A stretch of DNA of 64,000 nt from an uncultured Bacilli bacterium (GTDB lineage: Bacteria; Bacillota_I; Bacilli_A; RF39; UBA660), in contig CAKPKR010000003.1 of NCBI GenBank assembly GCA_934167465.1, positions 1-64,000 on the forward strand, written 5' to 3'. A program made the position numbers and the translations under genes. A model generated the notes under the pieces. The model had not been told where the DNA came from and ran no database searches. It saw only the letters and a program-made list of their open reading frames with translations. This document shows, piece after piece, positions 1-7,057 of the stretch. Numbering within the stretch: the first letter of the stretch is position 1; every line of letters begins with the position of its first letter.

Positions 1-3
1 AAT

Positions 4-31
4 AAACTTCATTTTAAATAATGAAGTTTTT
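4..31. terminator. Hairpin terminator of a gene left of the window
   Basis: AAACTTCATT and AATGAAGTTT form a stem followed by T residues. The same hairpin and the following AATTTGACAAAA stretch occur at 55374-55430 after the Rpn-type nuclease gene, so a similar gene may lie just left of this window. Confidence 0.7.
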
Positions 32-100
32 GTATATATTAATTTGACAAAAGTTATATAGATTAATTTTAAAATTTTTAAATACGAACAAAATTTCTAC

Positions 101-131
101 TTGACTTTTACGTCTGGGGGGGGGGTATGAT
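101..131 (+). promoter_or_regulatory. Poly-G promoter, G10, spacer 19 bp
   Basis: The -35 is TTGACT (101-106) and the -10 is TATGAT (126-131). The spacer ends in ten G (116-125) that abut the -10. The total spacing of 19 bp is longer than the usual 17. Changing the G count would change the spacing directly, so a phase-variable promoter is inferred. Upstream TACGAACAAAATTTCT is shared with other copies. Confidence 0.85.
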
Positions 132-154
132 AGTATTGGAAAGTAGGAATTTAG

Positions 155-589
155 ATGAAAAAAATAATAAAAAGCAGAATTTTTTTGGTAATAATAACAA
201 TGATTATATGTATAAGTGGAACGTTATATGCTGCTAACACATATAAAGCAAGTGATGTAATATATAATGCAAGTGATGGAACAAGTATGAATGTAAATGA
301 TGCTTTAAATAATTTATATAGTGTAAAAAAAATAAGCAATATTAAATATGTAGATATAACTATTCCGAATGCTGTTTATAGTTATACTATTAATATTACT
401 GACTATATTAAAGAAAAATCTGAAATAATTTCTGCTGGTGCTATATCGCGAAATTATTATGGTTGGACTGGATTAGATATATCATACAATAAAGAAAAAG
501 TTGTAATTAGCTTCGGTGTTGATACTGGAAATAATAATATACCTATAAAATCATCTGGTAATTTTGTTGTACGTGTTTGGTATATATAA
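155..589 (+). CDS. Exported modular surface-family protein (poly-G promoter family, member 1)
   Basis: A 144-residue protein of unknown function. Residues 1-28 form a signal-peptide-like segment: basic start, hydrophobic core and a LYAA cleavage-like end. Then comes the family linker, with YKASDVIY and SDGTSMNVNDALNNLY, to about residue 55. This module is nearly identical in eight other proteins of the window. The remaining 90 residues are unique here and rich in beta-prone Ile, Tyr and Thr, with no recognisable domain. The ATG follows a conserved leader (GGAAAGTAGGAATTTAG) about 23 bases after the -10. The IS3-type element lies directly downstream. Expression is probably set by the G-tract promoter at 101-131. 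Secretion by SPase I (lepB is at 6118) is an inference, as is surface location. Confidence 0.75.
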   Translation: MKKIIKSRIFLVIITMIICISGTLYAANTYKASDVIYNASDGTSMNVNDALNNLYSVKKISNIKYVDITIPNAVYSYTINITDYIKEKSEIISAGAISRNYYGWTGLDISYNKEKVVISFGVDTGNNNIPIKSSGNFVVRVWYI

Positions 590-654
590 TTTTAATTAAA
601 TTAAAAAAAATTATTTGTAAAATTTTTAGACAACTTTTATGGAGGGTATCAGCT

Positions 655-1526
655 TTAGCTGATTGATTTTTCAAACTTATCAGGGGATAAATACCCTATG
701 GAAGAGTGTAATCTAGTTGGATTATAAAACCCTTCTATGTAGTCAAAAATAGCTTTATAGGCATTTTCGAAAGTATAGAGATTCATTTGATATAATTTTT
801 CTTTTTTTAGAGAAGCATGAAATGATTCTTGAGCAACATTTTGATCGCAAGAATGATCGAGTTCAGTATAGCTGAAAACAAAATTATGATTACTTAGAAA
901 TGATCTATAATTTTTAGAGCGCATTTGTGAACTTTTATCAGAATGACAAATTAAACCAGTAGAAGGATTTCTCTTTTTAATAGCTTTTTTTAGAACAATA
1001 ATTAATTTATCAGTTTTTTGGTCAGAAAATAATCCCCAAGAAATAACTTTTTTAGAAAAATAATCAATATAAGAGATAAAATAAAATGTACCCTCATTAA
1101 TAGTTTTAATATAAGTAACATCAGTAGTCCAAACTTGATTTAAATGATTGACTTTTAAATCTTTAATTAAATTAACAATTAAAGATTTTTCTTTATCAGT
1201 AATTCTAGATTTTTTTTTTGAGGAAAGCGTTTAGAAACAATACTTCTAATACCAAGTAAATGCATAGCTTTAGCTACTTTAGATTGACTACAAAGAATAC
1301 CATCACGATTTAAAATAATAGTAATTCTAGGAGAACCATAAATACCATTAGAATCAGAATATACTTTTAATAAAGAACAATAGAAATTAGACAAAACAAG
1401 TTTATTATTTTTTTCGGTATTTAACCAATAAAGATAAGAAGATCTATTAACATTAAGAACTTTACAAATAGAAATAATGCTAAAATGATTAGATAATTGT
1501 TCAATACTTTCAAATAAACTTATTCC
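655..1526 (-). pseudogene. IS3-type transposase OrfB (DDE integrase), frameshifted
   Basis: OrfB would be made by -1 slippage at A-AAA-AAG (1526-1532) near the end of orfA. From there the frame reads an HTH_21-type segment with YGSPRI. It breaks in a run of ten A (minus strand, 1210-1219). One extra A would restore a continuous frame into the rve integrase core. There the DDE triad is visible: D in WTTDVTYI, D in HSDKSSQ, and E in VAQESFHASLKKE, followed by YNPTRLHSSIGYLSP near the end. The catalytic core is therefore intact and the defect is one base in a homopolymer. It may be a recent inactivation, a sequencing error, or a frame rescued by slippage. Confidence 0.8.
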
Positions 1527-1792
1527 TTTTTTGCTAATAAAGAAATCGTTTTTTTTAGTATATCATTGTCTCTTTGTAAAGAGGCAATTTGTTTTTTTAA
1601 ATCGTTAATGATTTGGGCTTGGAATTTATAATCAGAATTAAATACATTATTATTATTATAAGCAGTAATCCATTTTTCTAAAGTTTTAAGAGGAATATTA
1701 AATTGTTCAGCAGTCTTAATAGTAGAATGATTTTCATTCACAATAAGATTAATAATCATAGACTTAAAACTACGTTCATATTTTCGCGGCAT
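1520..1792 (-). CDS. IS3-type transposase OrfA (helix-turn-helix)
   Basis: A 90-residue protein with a helix-turn-helix of the HTH_8 transposase type (KYERSFKSMIINLI, then TIKTAEQFNIPLKTLEKWI) and a C-terminal leucine-zipper-like coiled coil (LKKQIASLQRDNDILKKTI). In IS3 elements OrfA binds the terminal repeats and represses or cooperates with OrfAB. The A6G slippery heptamer at 1526-1532 sits just before its stop, as usual for programmed -1 frameshifting to OrfB. The start MPRKYER is typical of the family. The frame is intact, but the partner orfB is broken. Confidence 0.85.
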   Translation of the reverse strand: MPRKYERSFKSMIINLIVNENHSTIKTAEQFNIPLKTLEKWITAYNNNNVFNSDYKFQAQIINDLKKQIASLQRDNDILKKTISLLAKKE

Positions 1793-1862
1793 ATCAACAT
1801 CACATCCTTTACATCATTATACACCCTCCATAAAAGTCGTCTAAAAATATTATAAACTCCCC

Positions 1863-1893
1863 TTGACAAAAACGTCAGGGGGGGGGGTATGAT
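1863..1893 (+). promoter_or_regulatory. Poly-G promoter, G10, spacer 19 bp
   Basis: TTGACA (1863-1868) is a perfect -35 and TATGAT (1888-1893) the -10. The spacer ACGTCA plus ten G (1878-1887) gives 19 bp. The bases between -35 and ACGTC are A instead of the T seen in most copies. Confidence 0.85.
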
Positions 1894-1916
1894 ATATCTA
1901 GAAAGTAGGAATATAA

Positions 1917-2441
1917 ATGAAAAAAATAATGAAAAGTAGAATATTTTTAGTAATAATTACAATGATTATATGTATAAGTGGAACATTATATGCAGCTAAT
2001 ACATATAAAGCAAGTGATGTAATATATAATGCCAGTGATGGAACGAGTATGAATGTAAATGATGCTTTAAATAATTTATATAAAAATCAAACAAAGATAA
2101 GTGGAAATTTATATTATTTAGGGAATTGCAGTAATGCGGAATATAAATCGTCTGGAAAGGGAACATTTGATGTATCAAAAATAGAAGGCTATGAAAAATT
2201 TACTGTTGATAATTTTATAAGTGCAGACGGATTATATCTTTATGGTTATGTTGAATATCCAAATAGACCATTTTCTAGTTCTACTGTCGTAAAAAAATAT
2301 GATGCATCAACAGGAATATTAACAATTACATTACCTAGTACCTATACAGTATTGTCAGATAGTTATGGAGGAAATCATTATATGAACGCCGGTGGTTTAA
2401 AAGTATATTTATATACAGGAACAATAAATAATCTAAATTAA
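1917..2441 (+). CDS. Exported modular surface-family protein (member 2)
   Basis: A 174-residue protein. Residues 1-28 are the family signal-like segment and 29-55 the linker with YKASDVIY and SDGTSMNVNDALNNLY; both are almost identical to member 1. The C-terminal 120 residues are different, contain repeated Gly, Ser, Tyr and Thr, and look like a small beta domain (for example YLYGYVEYPNRPF and GGLKVYLYTGTI). No known domain was recognised. The leader GAAAGTAGGAATATAA precedes the ATG. The IS3-type element ends just upstream of its promoter and a hairpin terminator follows. Function and surface exposure are inferred only from the export signal and family pattern. Confidence 0.75.
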   Translation: MKKIMKSRIFLVIITMIICISGTLYAANTYKASDVIYNASDGTSMNVNDALNNLYKNQTKISGNLYYLGNCSNAEYKSSGKGTFDVSKIEGYEKFTVDNFISADGLYLYGYVEYPNRPFSSSTVVKKYDASTGILTITLPSTYTVLSDSYGGNHYMNAGGLKVYLYTGTINNLN

Positions 2442-2470
2442 GAATTGCCAAAGAGTAATTCTTTTTTTTC
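2440..2470 (+). terminator. Rho-independent terminator
   Basis: AAGAATT pairs with AATTCTT around a ten-base loop and is followed by a T run. It ends the member 2 transcript before the methyltransferase gene. Confidence 0.75.
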
Positions 2471-2506
2471 TAAAAAAATTATAGTATAATTGAATAGGTG
2501 ATGAAA

Positions 2507-3232
2507 ATGCTATATACCTCAATTGAAAATAAAAGAATAAAAGAGATAAAAAAATTAAACAATAAAAAATATCGTAAAGAAACAGGGCTATTCATAATTG
2601 AAAGCGAACATTTAATAAAAGAAGCCTATAAAAATGGATACCTAAAAGAATTATTTTTGTTAGAAAATACTGAATATAAATTAAATATAGAAACAAATTA
2701 TGTTACAGAAAAAGTAATGAAGTATATTACTGAATTAGATACTATTCCTAATATGGTAGGAATATGTAATAAAATAAAAGAAAAAGAACTAGGAAATAAA
2801 ATATTAGTACTAGATGGAATACAAGATCCAGGAAATTTAGGAACAATAATAAGAAGTGCAGTAGCATTCCATACAGATACAATTGTTTTAGGTAATAATA
2901 CTGTTGATTTATATAATACAAAAGTATTAAGAGCAAGTGAAGGCATGATATTTAACATAAATATTATAGAAAAAAAATTAACTGAATTTATTCCAAAATT
3001 AAAAGATATGAAATTTCAAATAGTTGGAACAAAAGTAACAAACGGAAAAGACATAAAAGAACTTGAAAAAAATAAAAAAATATGTATAATAATGGGAAAT
3101 GAAGGAAATGGAATAAGCAATGAAATCCTTAATTTATGTGATGACTATATATATATAAAAATGAATAATAATTGTGAAAGTTTGAATGTAGGAGTTGCTA
3201 CATCAATCATACTTTATGAAATGGATAAATAG
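2507..3232 (+). CDS. SPOUT (TrmH/SpoU) family RNA 2'-O-methyltransferase
   Basis: A 241-residue member of the SpoU/TrmH family, which transfers a methyl group from SAM to the ribose of rRNA or tRNA. An N-terminal substrate-binding domain (residues 1-95, with GLFIIESEHLIKEA) precedes the knotted SPOUT domain. Motif 1 is DPGNLGTIIRSAVAF, motif 2 IMGNEGNGIS and motif 3 SLNVGVATSIILYE, which form the SAM knot. I use ATG 2507 because AGGTGAT at 2496-2502 is then well spaced; the GTG or ATG at 2498-2501 overlap that site. It heads a cluster with rimM and trmD. The exact target nucleotide cannot be told; RlmB-like or YsgA-like are the likely choices. Confidence 0.85.
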   Translation: MLYTSIENKRIKEIKKLNNKKYRKETGLFIIESEHLIKEAYKNGYLKELFLLENTEYKLNIETNYVTEKVMKYITELDTIPNMVGICNKIKEKELGNKILVLDGIQDPGNLGTIIRSAVAFHTDTIVLGNNTVDLYNTKVLRASEGMIFNINIIEKKLTEFIPKLKDMKFQIVGTKVTNGKDIKELEKNKKICIIMGNEGNGISNEILNLCDDYIYIKMNNNCESLNVGVATSIILYEMDK

Positions 3233-3240
3233 GTGAAAAC

Positions 3241-3717
3241 ATGATTTATATTGGAAAATTAGTAAACACTCATGGTATAAAAGGAGAAGTAAAAATTATA
3301 TCAGATATTGATTATAAAAAAGAAGTATTTAAAAAAGGAAATCATTTATATGTAAATGATGATAAATTAACTATAAATAATTATAGAACTCATAAAAATT
3401 TTGATATGGTGATATTTGAAGAAATAACAGATATAAATGAAGCTTTAAAATATAAAAATTGTAATGTTTATATAGACAAAAATGAAATTAAAAATATTAC
3501 ATTAAATGAAGAATTAATAGGCTATGATGTTTATAGTAATAGATATATAGGAAAAGTTAGTAAATTAATGAAAAATAAAAAATATGATATTTTAGTAATA
3601 GAAAACAATGAAAAAGAATATTTAGTTCCTAATATTAAAGAATTTGTAATAAAAATTGATTCAGAAAATAAAAAAATAATAATAAATGAAATAGAAGGTT
3701 TAATAAATGAAAATTGA
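3241..3717 (+). CDS. rimM: Ribosome maturation factor RimM
   Basis: A 158-residue protein that binds S19 in the 30S head and assists late 16S rRNA processing. The N-terminal RimM domain opens with YIGKLVNTHGIKGEVKI, a strong family signature. The C-terminal PRC-barrel-like part contains LIGYDVY...IGKVSKL and ending EYLVPNIKEFVIKID. AGGTGAAAAC places the ATG at 3241. It ends in TGA inside the start of trmD (11-base overlap), so the two are translationally coupled, as in many Bacillota. Length is slightly under the usual 165-180. Confidence 0.95.
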   Translation: MIYIGKLVNTHGIKGEVKIISDIDYKKEVFKKGNHLYVNDDKLTINNYRTHKNFDMVIFEEITDINEALKYKNCNVYIDKNEIKNITLNEELIGYDVYSNRYIGKVSKLMKNKKYDILVIENNEKEYLVPNIKEFVIKIDSENKKIIINEIEGLINEN

Positions 3718-4375
3718 TGTTTTAACACTTTTTCCAGATATGTATACTGGAATAATTAATGAATCAATTATATCTAGAGCAGTCAAAAATAAATTAGTTG
3801 AAATAAATATTCACAATTTTAGGGAATATTCAAAAGAAAAAAACAAAAAAGTTGATGACTATGGTTTTGGTGGAGGGAAAGGTATGGTATTAATGCCTCA
3901 ACCTATATATGATGCTATTAATGCTTTAAAAACAAAAGATACATTAGTAATAATGATGACACCACAAGGTAAACCTTATAATCAAAAAAAAGCATATGAG
4001 CTTAGTAAATATAAGCACATAATTATTTTGTGTGGACACTATGAAGGATTTGATGAAAGAATAAGAAATTTTGTGGATTTAGAAATAAGTATTGGTGACT
4101 ATGTATTAACAGGTGGTGAAATTCCTAGTATGGTGTTAATAGATAGCATTACAAGATTAATACCAGGTGTAATAGAGCAAGAATCACATATAGAAGACTC
4201 ATTTAATAACAATCTATTAGACTATCCAGTTTACACAAAACCAACTGATTTTAATGGAATGAAAGTTCCTGATGTATTATTATCAGGTCACCATGAAAAC
4301 ATAAAAAAATGGCGATTAGAACAAAGCATCAAAAAAACCAAAGAACGAAGACCAGATTTACTAGAAAAGAGTTGA
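3707..4375 (+). CDS. trmD: tRNA (guanine37-N1)-methyltransferase TrmD
   Basis: A 222-residue SPOUT methyltransferase that makes m1G37 in tRNAs reading CNN and some other codons, protecting against frameshifts. The start MKIDVLTLFPDMYTG is typical. The SAM-binding trefoil knot includes DYGFGGGKGMVLMPQPI, LCGHYEGFDERI and the hallmark IGDYVLTGGEIPSMVLID. The C-terminal helical part with KWRLEQSIKKTKERRPDLL binds tRNA. It overlaps rimM and is followed four bases later by an uncharacterised gene. Ends in TGA. Confidence 0.97.
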   Translation: MKIDVLTLFPDMYTGIINESIISRAVKNKLVEINIHNFREYSKEKNKKVDDYGFGGGKGMVLMPQPIYDAINALKTKDTLVIMMTPQGKPYNQKKAYELSKYKHIIILCGHYEGFDERIRNFVDLEISIGDYVLTGGEIPSMVLIDSITRLIPGVIEQESHIEDSFNNNLLDYPVYTKPTDFNGMKVPDVLLSGHHENIKKWRLEQSIKKTKERRPDLLEKS

Positions 4376-4379
4376 TATT

Positions 4380-4823
4380 ATGAAAAATTATATGGTTGCT
4401 AAAAGTAATTATAAAGGTGAAATAGTATTTGTAAATTATGAAAAATTGGATGGTTATAAAATCAGTCCTAAAAATATTAAAACACCTGGTATAAGTGTAA
4501 AAAGCTTAATTATAGTTAAACCATCATTTATTGAAAAAGTATTAAAAAGAAAATTACAAAGAAAATTGGAATATTATCTTAAATATTTAATTGAAATAAA
4601 TGATGATGATTCAACTGACTTTAGAGAAGCTCTTAACGATATTGAGAGATTCAAGGAAATCATTAAATATAAATATCAAAAATATTTAGATGATAAATAT
4701 ATAAATTTATTACTAAAAAAAATAACACTTATTCAAAAAGAAATAAAAGAAAAAATTATCTATAAAGAATTTAATAAAAATGAAGAAAATGAATACGAAG
4801 AAGTAAGACATAGAAGTAGATGA
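4380..4823 (+). CDS. Uncharacterised basic protein between trmD and rplS
   Basis: A 147-residue protein I do not recognise. The first 50 residues (KSNYKGEIVFVNYEKLDGYKI) look like a small beta domain. The rest is Lys- and Glu-rich and strongly helical (VLKRKLQRKLEYYLKYL, then LLLKKITLIQKEIKEKI), perhaps a coiled coil. There is no signal peptide or membrane segment. The start is four bases after the trmD stop, so it belongs to the same transcript and may share a ribosome or RNA role; that is inference from position only. Confidence 0.6.
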   Translation: MKNYMVAKSNYKGEIVFVNYEKLDGYKISPKNIKTPGISVKSLIIVKPSFIEKVLKRKLQRKLEYYLKYLIEINDDDSTDFREALNDIERFKEIIKYKYQKYLDDKYINLLLKKITLIQKEIKEKIIYKEFNKNEENEYEEVRHRSR

Positions 4824-4859
4824 TTTGATAAAAAAATATAATAATTATCAGGGGACATT

Positions 4860-5630
4860 ATGAAAGAAAAAACTAAATATAAAATATTAAAAACTGAAAT
4901 AGCAACTTTAATTATAATTGCTTTCTTAAATGTTGATATTAATTTAAAAACATATAATGATATAAAAAAAGAAACAATTGAATTTGAAAACAACAATGAT
5001 GATATAATTAAACTTTATAATGAATATATAAAAATTCTAGCAAACTATTATAAAAATAATTATGATAATGTATTCAATATTTCAGAATCATTTCATTTAA
5101 TGTATATAAATAACTTATTATCTTATGGTGATGGTTTCTTTGAAAATGGAAAACCAGATTTAGATATTACTAAATATGGTGGAATTGACGTTGTAAATGG
5201 TAAAGGTGTTTGCAGAAATGTAAATTGTTGCTTTACCGATATCTTAAAATCAATTGGTTTTGATTGTGGAAATGTATATGGTACTATTAATTATAAAAAT
5301 AATGTAGAAATAATTCCAAATCACGTTTTAACATGGGTTAACATTGATGAATATATATATCTATTAGATCCATACAATAATTTTATTTTTAAAAAAAATA
5401 AATTATTTTATTCTTCTAGTGAAGGAGCGACATTCGTACCTAGTTTGTTAACAACTAAAAAAATGAATGAAAAAATTAATTTAAAAGTATTTTTTTATGA
5501 AAAAAATGACTCTGAAATATATGTTGAAAGAATAAATATAGAACAATTAATAAATTCTAAAAAATTTGAAGAACAAAATTTAGAAGAACTAGAAAAACAA
5601 ATAGTTTTAAAGTTAAATACTTTACAATAA
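4860..5630 (+). CDS. Membrane-anchored transglutaminase-like protein
   Basis: A 256-residue protein with an N-terminal hydrophobic anchor (residues 13-28, EIATLIIIAFLNVDIN). The body carries a Cys-His-Asp arrangement of the transglutaminase-like (papain-fold) superfamily: C118 in GKGVCRNVN at the start of a helix, H155 in NHVLTWV and D170 in YLLDPYN. Members cleave or crosslink peptides, and many bacterial ones have unknown substrates. The anchor suggests activity at the outer face of the membrane. It follows the unknown gene at 4380 by 36 bases behind a weak site, AGGGGAC. The substrate cannot be inferred. Confidence 0.7.
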   Translation: MKEKTKYKILKTEIATLIIIAFLNVDINLKTYNDIKKETIEFENNNDDIIKLYNEYIKILANYYKNNYDNVFNISESFHLMYINNLLSYGDGFFENGKPDLDITKYGGIDVVNGKGVCRNVNCCFTDILKSIGFDCGNVYGTINYKNNVEIIPNHVLTWVNIDEYIYLLDPYNNFIFKKNKLFYSSSEGATFVPSLLTTKKMNEKINLKVFFYEKNDSEIYVERINIEQLINSKKFEEQNLEELEKQIVLKLNTLQ

Positions 5631-5649
5631 TATAAAAATATGTTAAAAT
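5621..5649 (+). promoter_or_regulatory. Promoter and short leader of rplS
   Basis: TTTACA (5621-5626) and TAAAAT (5644-5649) are separated by 17 bp. The promoter overlaps the 3' end of the upstream gene. The roughly 70-base leader contains ATTAATGATTATGATCAT and may be an autoregulatory L19 leader, which I cannot confirm. Confidence 0.55.
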
Positions 5650-5723
5650 GATTAAGTTGTGATCCGCTTTTCATAAAATTAATGATTATGATCATATTAA
5701 AACAAAAGAAAGGACGTGCGAGA

Positions 5724-6068
5724 ATGAATTTAGTTGAAAAAATAACTAAAAGTCAAATAAGAACAGACCTTCCAGAATTTAGAGTTGGAGATACTATTAA
5801 AGTAGGTTACAAAATTAAAGAAGGTAACAAAGAAAGAATCCAAGATTTTGAAGGAATTGTTATTACAATTAAAAAAAGAGGAGTTGGAAGAAACTTTATA
5901 GTTAGAAAACTTTCTCAAGGAATTGGTGTTGAAAGAACATTTGCTATGAATTCACCAAAAATTGATTCAATAACAGTAATTAGAAAAGGTAAAGTTCGTC
6001 AAGCTAGACTTGGATATTTAAGAGATTTAGTTAGTCAACCAAAAATTAAAGAAAGAAGAGATAAATAA
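5724..6068 (+). CDS. rplS: 50S ribosomal protein L19
   Basis: A 114-residue large-subunit protein at the 30S-50S interface. Family signatures are visible: FRVGDTIKVGYKIKEGNKERIQDFEGIVI, where the beta barrel lies, then GVGRNFIVRKLSQGIGVERTF and the basic C-terminal RKGKVRQARLGYLRDL. ATG 5724 is chosen because AAAGGACG precedes it; upstream in-frame starts would add residues not found in L19. A hairpin terminator overlaps its end. It has its own promoter although it is in the usual rimM-trmD-rplS order. Confidence 0.97.
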   Translation: MNLVEKITKSQIRTDLPEFRVGDTIKVGYKIKEGNKERIQDFEGIVITIKKRGVGRNFIVRKLSQGIGVERTFAMNSPKIDSITVIRKGKVRQARLGYLRDLVSQPKIKERRDK

Positions 6069-6086
6069 TCTCTTTTTATTTTTAAA
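6056..6086 (+). terminator. Rho-independent terminator after rplS
   Basis: AAGAGAT pairs with ATCTCTT across AAATA, then TTTATTTTT. The stem begins inside the last codons of rplS. Confidence 0.75.
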
Positions 6087-6117
6087 TAAAAGTAGTATAA
6101 TTAAATAGGTGAATATT

Positions 6118-6603
6118 ATGAATAAAATAAAAGAATTAGTACCATATATAGTAATAACAATGATTGTAATATTAATTAGAATGTTTATCATATCTCCAGT
6201 TAGAGTAGATGGAACATCAATGTATCCAACACTATCAAACAATGAATTTTTATTATTGAGTAAATATGATCAATCATATGATAGATTTGATATTGTAGTT
6301 TTAAAATATAGAAATGAACGATTAGTAAAAAGAATAATTGGTTTACCAGGTGAAACTGTAGAATATAAAAATAATACATTATATATAAATGGAAAAGAAA
6401 TGGAAGAACCATTTATTAATACAAACACTGATGATTTTAATTTGAATGAATTAGGTTATGATAAAATACCTGAAAACTATTATTTTGTCGTAGGAGATAA
6501 TCGTGGTTCATCATTAGATAGTAGAATGATAGGACTAATAAATAAAAAAGATTTACAAGGAACAATAAAACTAAGTATAACAGGGTTTAAGTTTGTAAAA
6601 TAA
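6118..6603 (+). CDS. lepB: Signal peptidase I
   Basis: A 161-residue type I signal peptidase, which removes signal peptides of secreted proteins at the outer membrane face. One N-terminal transmembrane helix (residues 8-25) is followed by the catalytic serine S34 in DGTSMYPT and the general base lysine K71 in RLVKRIIGLPGE. The later boxes NYYFVVGDNRGSSLDSRMIG are intact. The short single-anchor form is typical of Gram-positive bacteria. ATG 6118 is used because AGGTGA lies just upstream; the in-frame GTG at 6109 is part of that site. It is the likely processing enzyme for the surface family described here (inference). Confidence 0.95.
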   Translation: MNKIKELVPYIVITMIVILIRMFIISPVRVDGTSMYPTLSNNEFLLLSKYDQSYDRFDIVVLKYRNERLVKRIIGLPGETVEYKNNTLYINGKEMEEPFINTNTDDFNLNELGYDKIPENYYFVVGDNRGSSLDSRMIGLINKKDLQGTIKLSITGFKFVK

Positions 6604-6624
6604 ATGTACATTAATAAAAATCAC

Positions 6625-6653
6625 TTGCATATTATAATAATATAGTGTATATT
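6625..6653 (+). promoter_or_regulatory. Promoter of rpsO with 75-base leader
   Basis: TTGCAT (6625-6630), 17-bp spacer, TATATT (6648-6653). The leader from about 6660 includes GGACAAATGAGTCTCC and a purine-rich site. S15 often represses its own mRNA through such leaders, but I see no decisive motif. Confidence 0.6.
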
Positions 6654-6733
6654 ATATATGTACTTATTTTTGGACAAATGAGTCTCCGACTTTTGCCTAG
6701 AAATATGCGAATTTAATGAAAGGAGAAAATAAA

Positions 6734-7003
6734 ATGGCATTAAGTAAAGAAATTAAAGAAAAAATTGTAAAAGAATATGCTAGAAGTGAAGGTGACACTG
6801 GTTCAGCTGAAGTTCAAATAGCAATCTTAACACAAGAAATCAAAGATTTAACTGAACATTTAAAAGAACATCAACATGACTTCCATTCAAGAAGAGGACT
6901 TCTTAAAAAAGTTGGTCAAAGAAGAAGTATGTTACAATACTTATACAAAACTGATGTTACTCGTTATAGAGACTTAATTAAAAAATTAGGTTTAAGAAAA
7001 TAA
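6734..7003 (+). CDS. rpsO: 30S ribosomal protein S15
   Basis: An 89-residue protein that binds 16S rRNA in the central domain and nucleates platform assembly. It shows the family core: [18 protein letters not shown], the loop [15 protein letters not shown] and [15 protein letters not shown]. Length matches the usual 88-89. ATG 6734 follows AAAGGAGA at the normal distance. The pnp gene follows after a hairpin, the same rpsO-pnp order found in very many bacteria, where both are linked to RNA turnover. Confidence 0.98.
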   Translation: MALSKEIKEKIVKEYARSEGDTGSAEVQIAILTQEIKDLTEHLKEHQHDFHSRRGLLKKVGQRRSMLQYLYKTDVTRYRDLIKKLGLRK

Positions 7004-7015
7004 TTGAAAATAGTA

Positions 7016-7040
7016 GGCACTCTTTTTTGAGTGTCTTTTA
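7016..7040 (+). terminator. Terminator or attenuator between rpsO and pnp
   Basis: GGCACTC pairs with GAGTGTC (one G-U) around TTTTTT, followed by TTTTA. It ends the rpsO transcript or partly attenuates entry into pnp. Confidence 0.75.
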
Positions 7041-7057
7041 TATATGAGGAGGTAAAT

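Larger units (their letters stand above)
622..1848 (-). mobile_element. IS3-family (IS150-like) insertion sequence
   Basis: About 1.2 kb bounded by imperfect inverted repeats: TAGACAACTTTTATGGAGGG on the left (628-647) matches TAGACGACTTTTATGGAGGG on the right (reverse strand, 1824-1843). It carries orfA and orfB on the minus strand with an A6G slippery site between them. It lies between family members 1 and 2, and its right end is about 15 bp from the -35 of member 2, replacing the upstream sequence seen at other members. I could not settle a target duplication. Confidence 0.85.

Noticed and set aside
3707..4823. Mycoplasma-type code with TGA as Trp
   Set aside because: rimM, trmD and the gene at 4380 end in TGA at positions that fit family lengths, and Trp is coded by TGG throughout.
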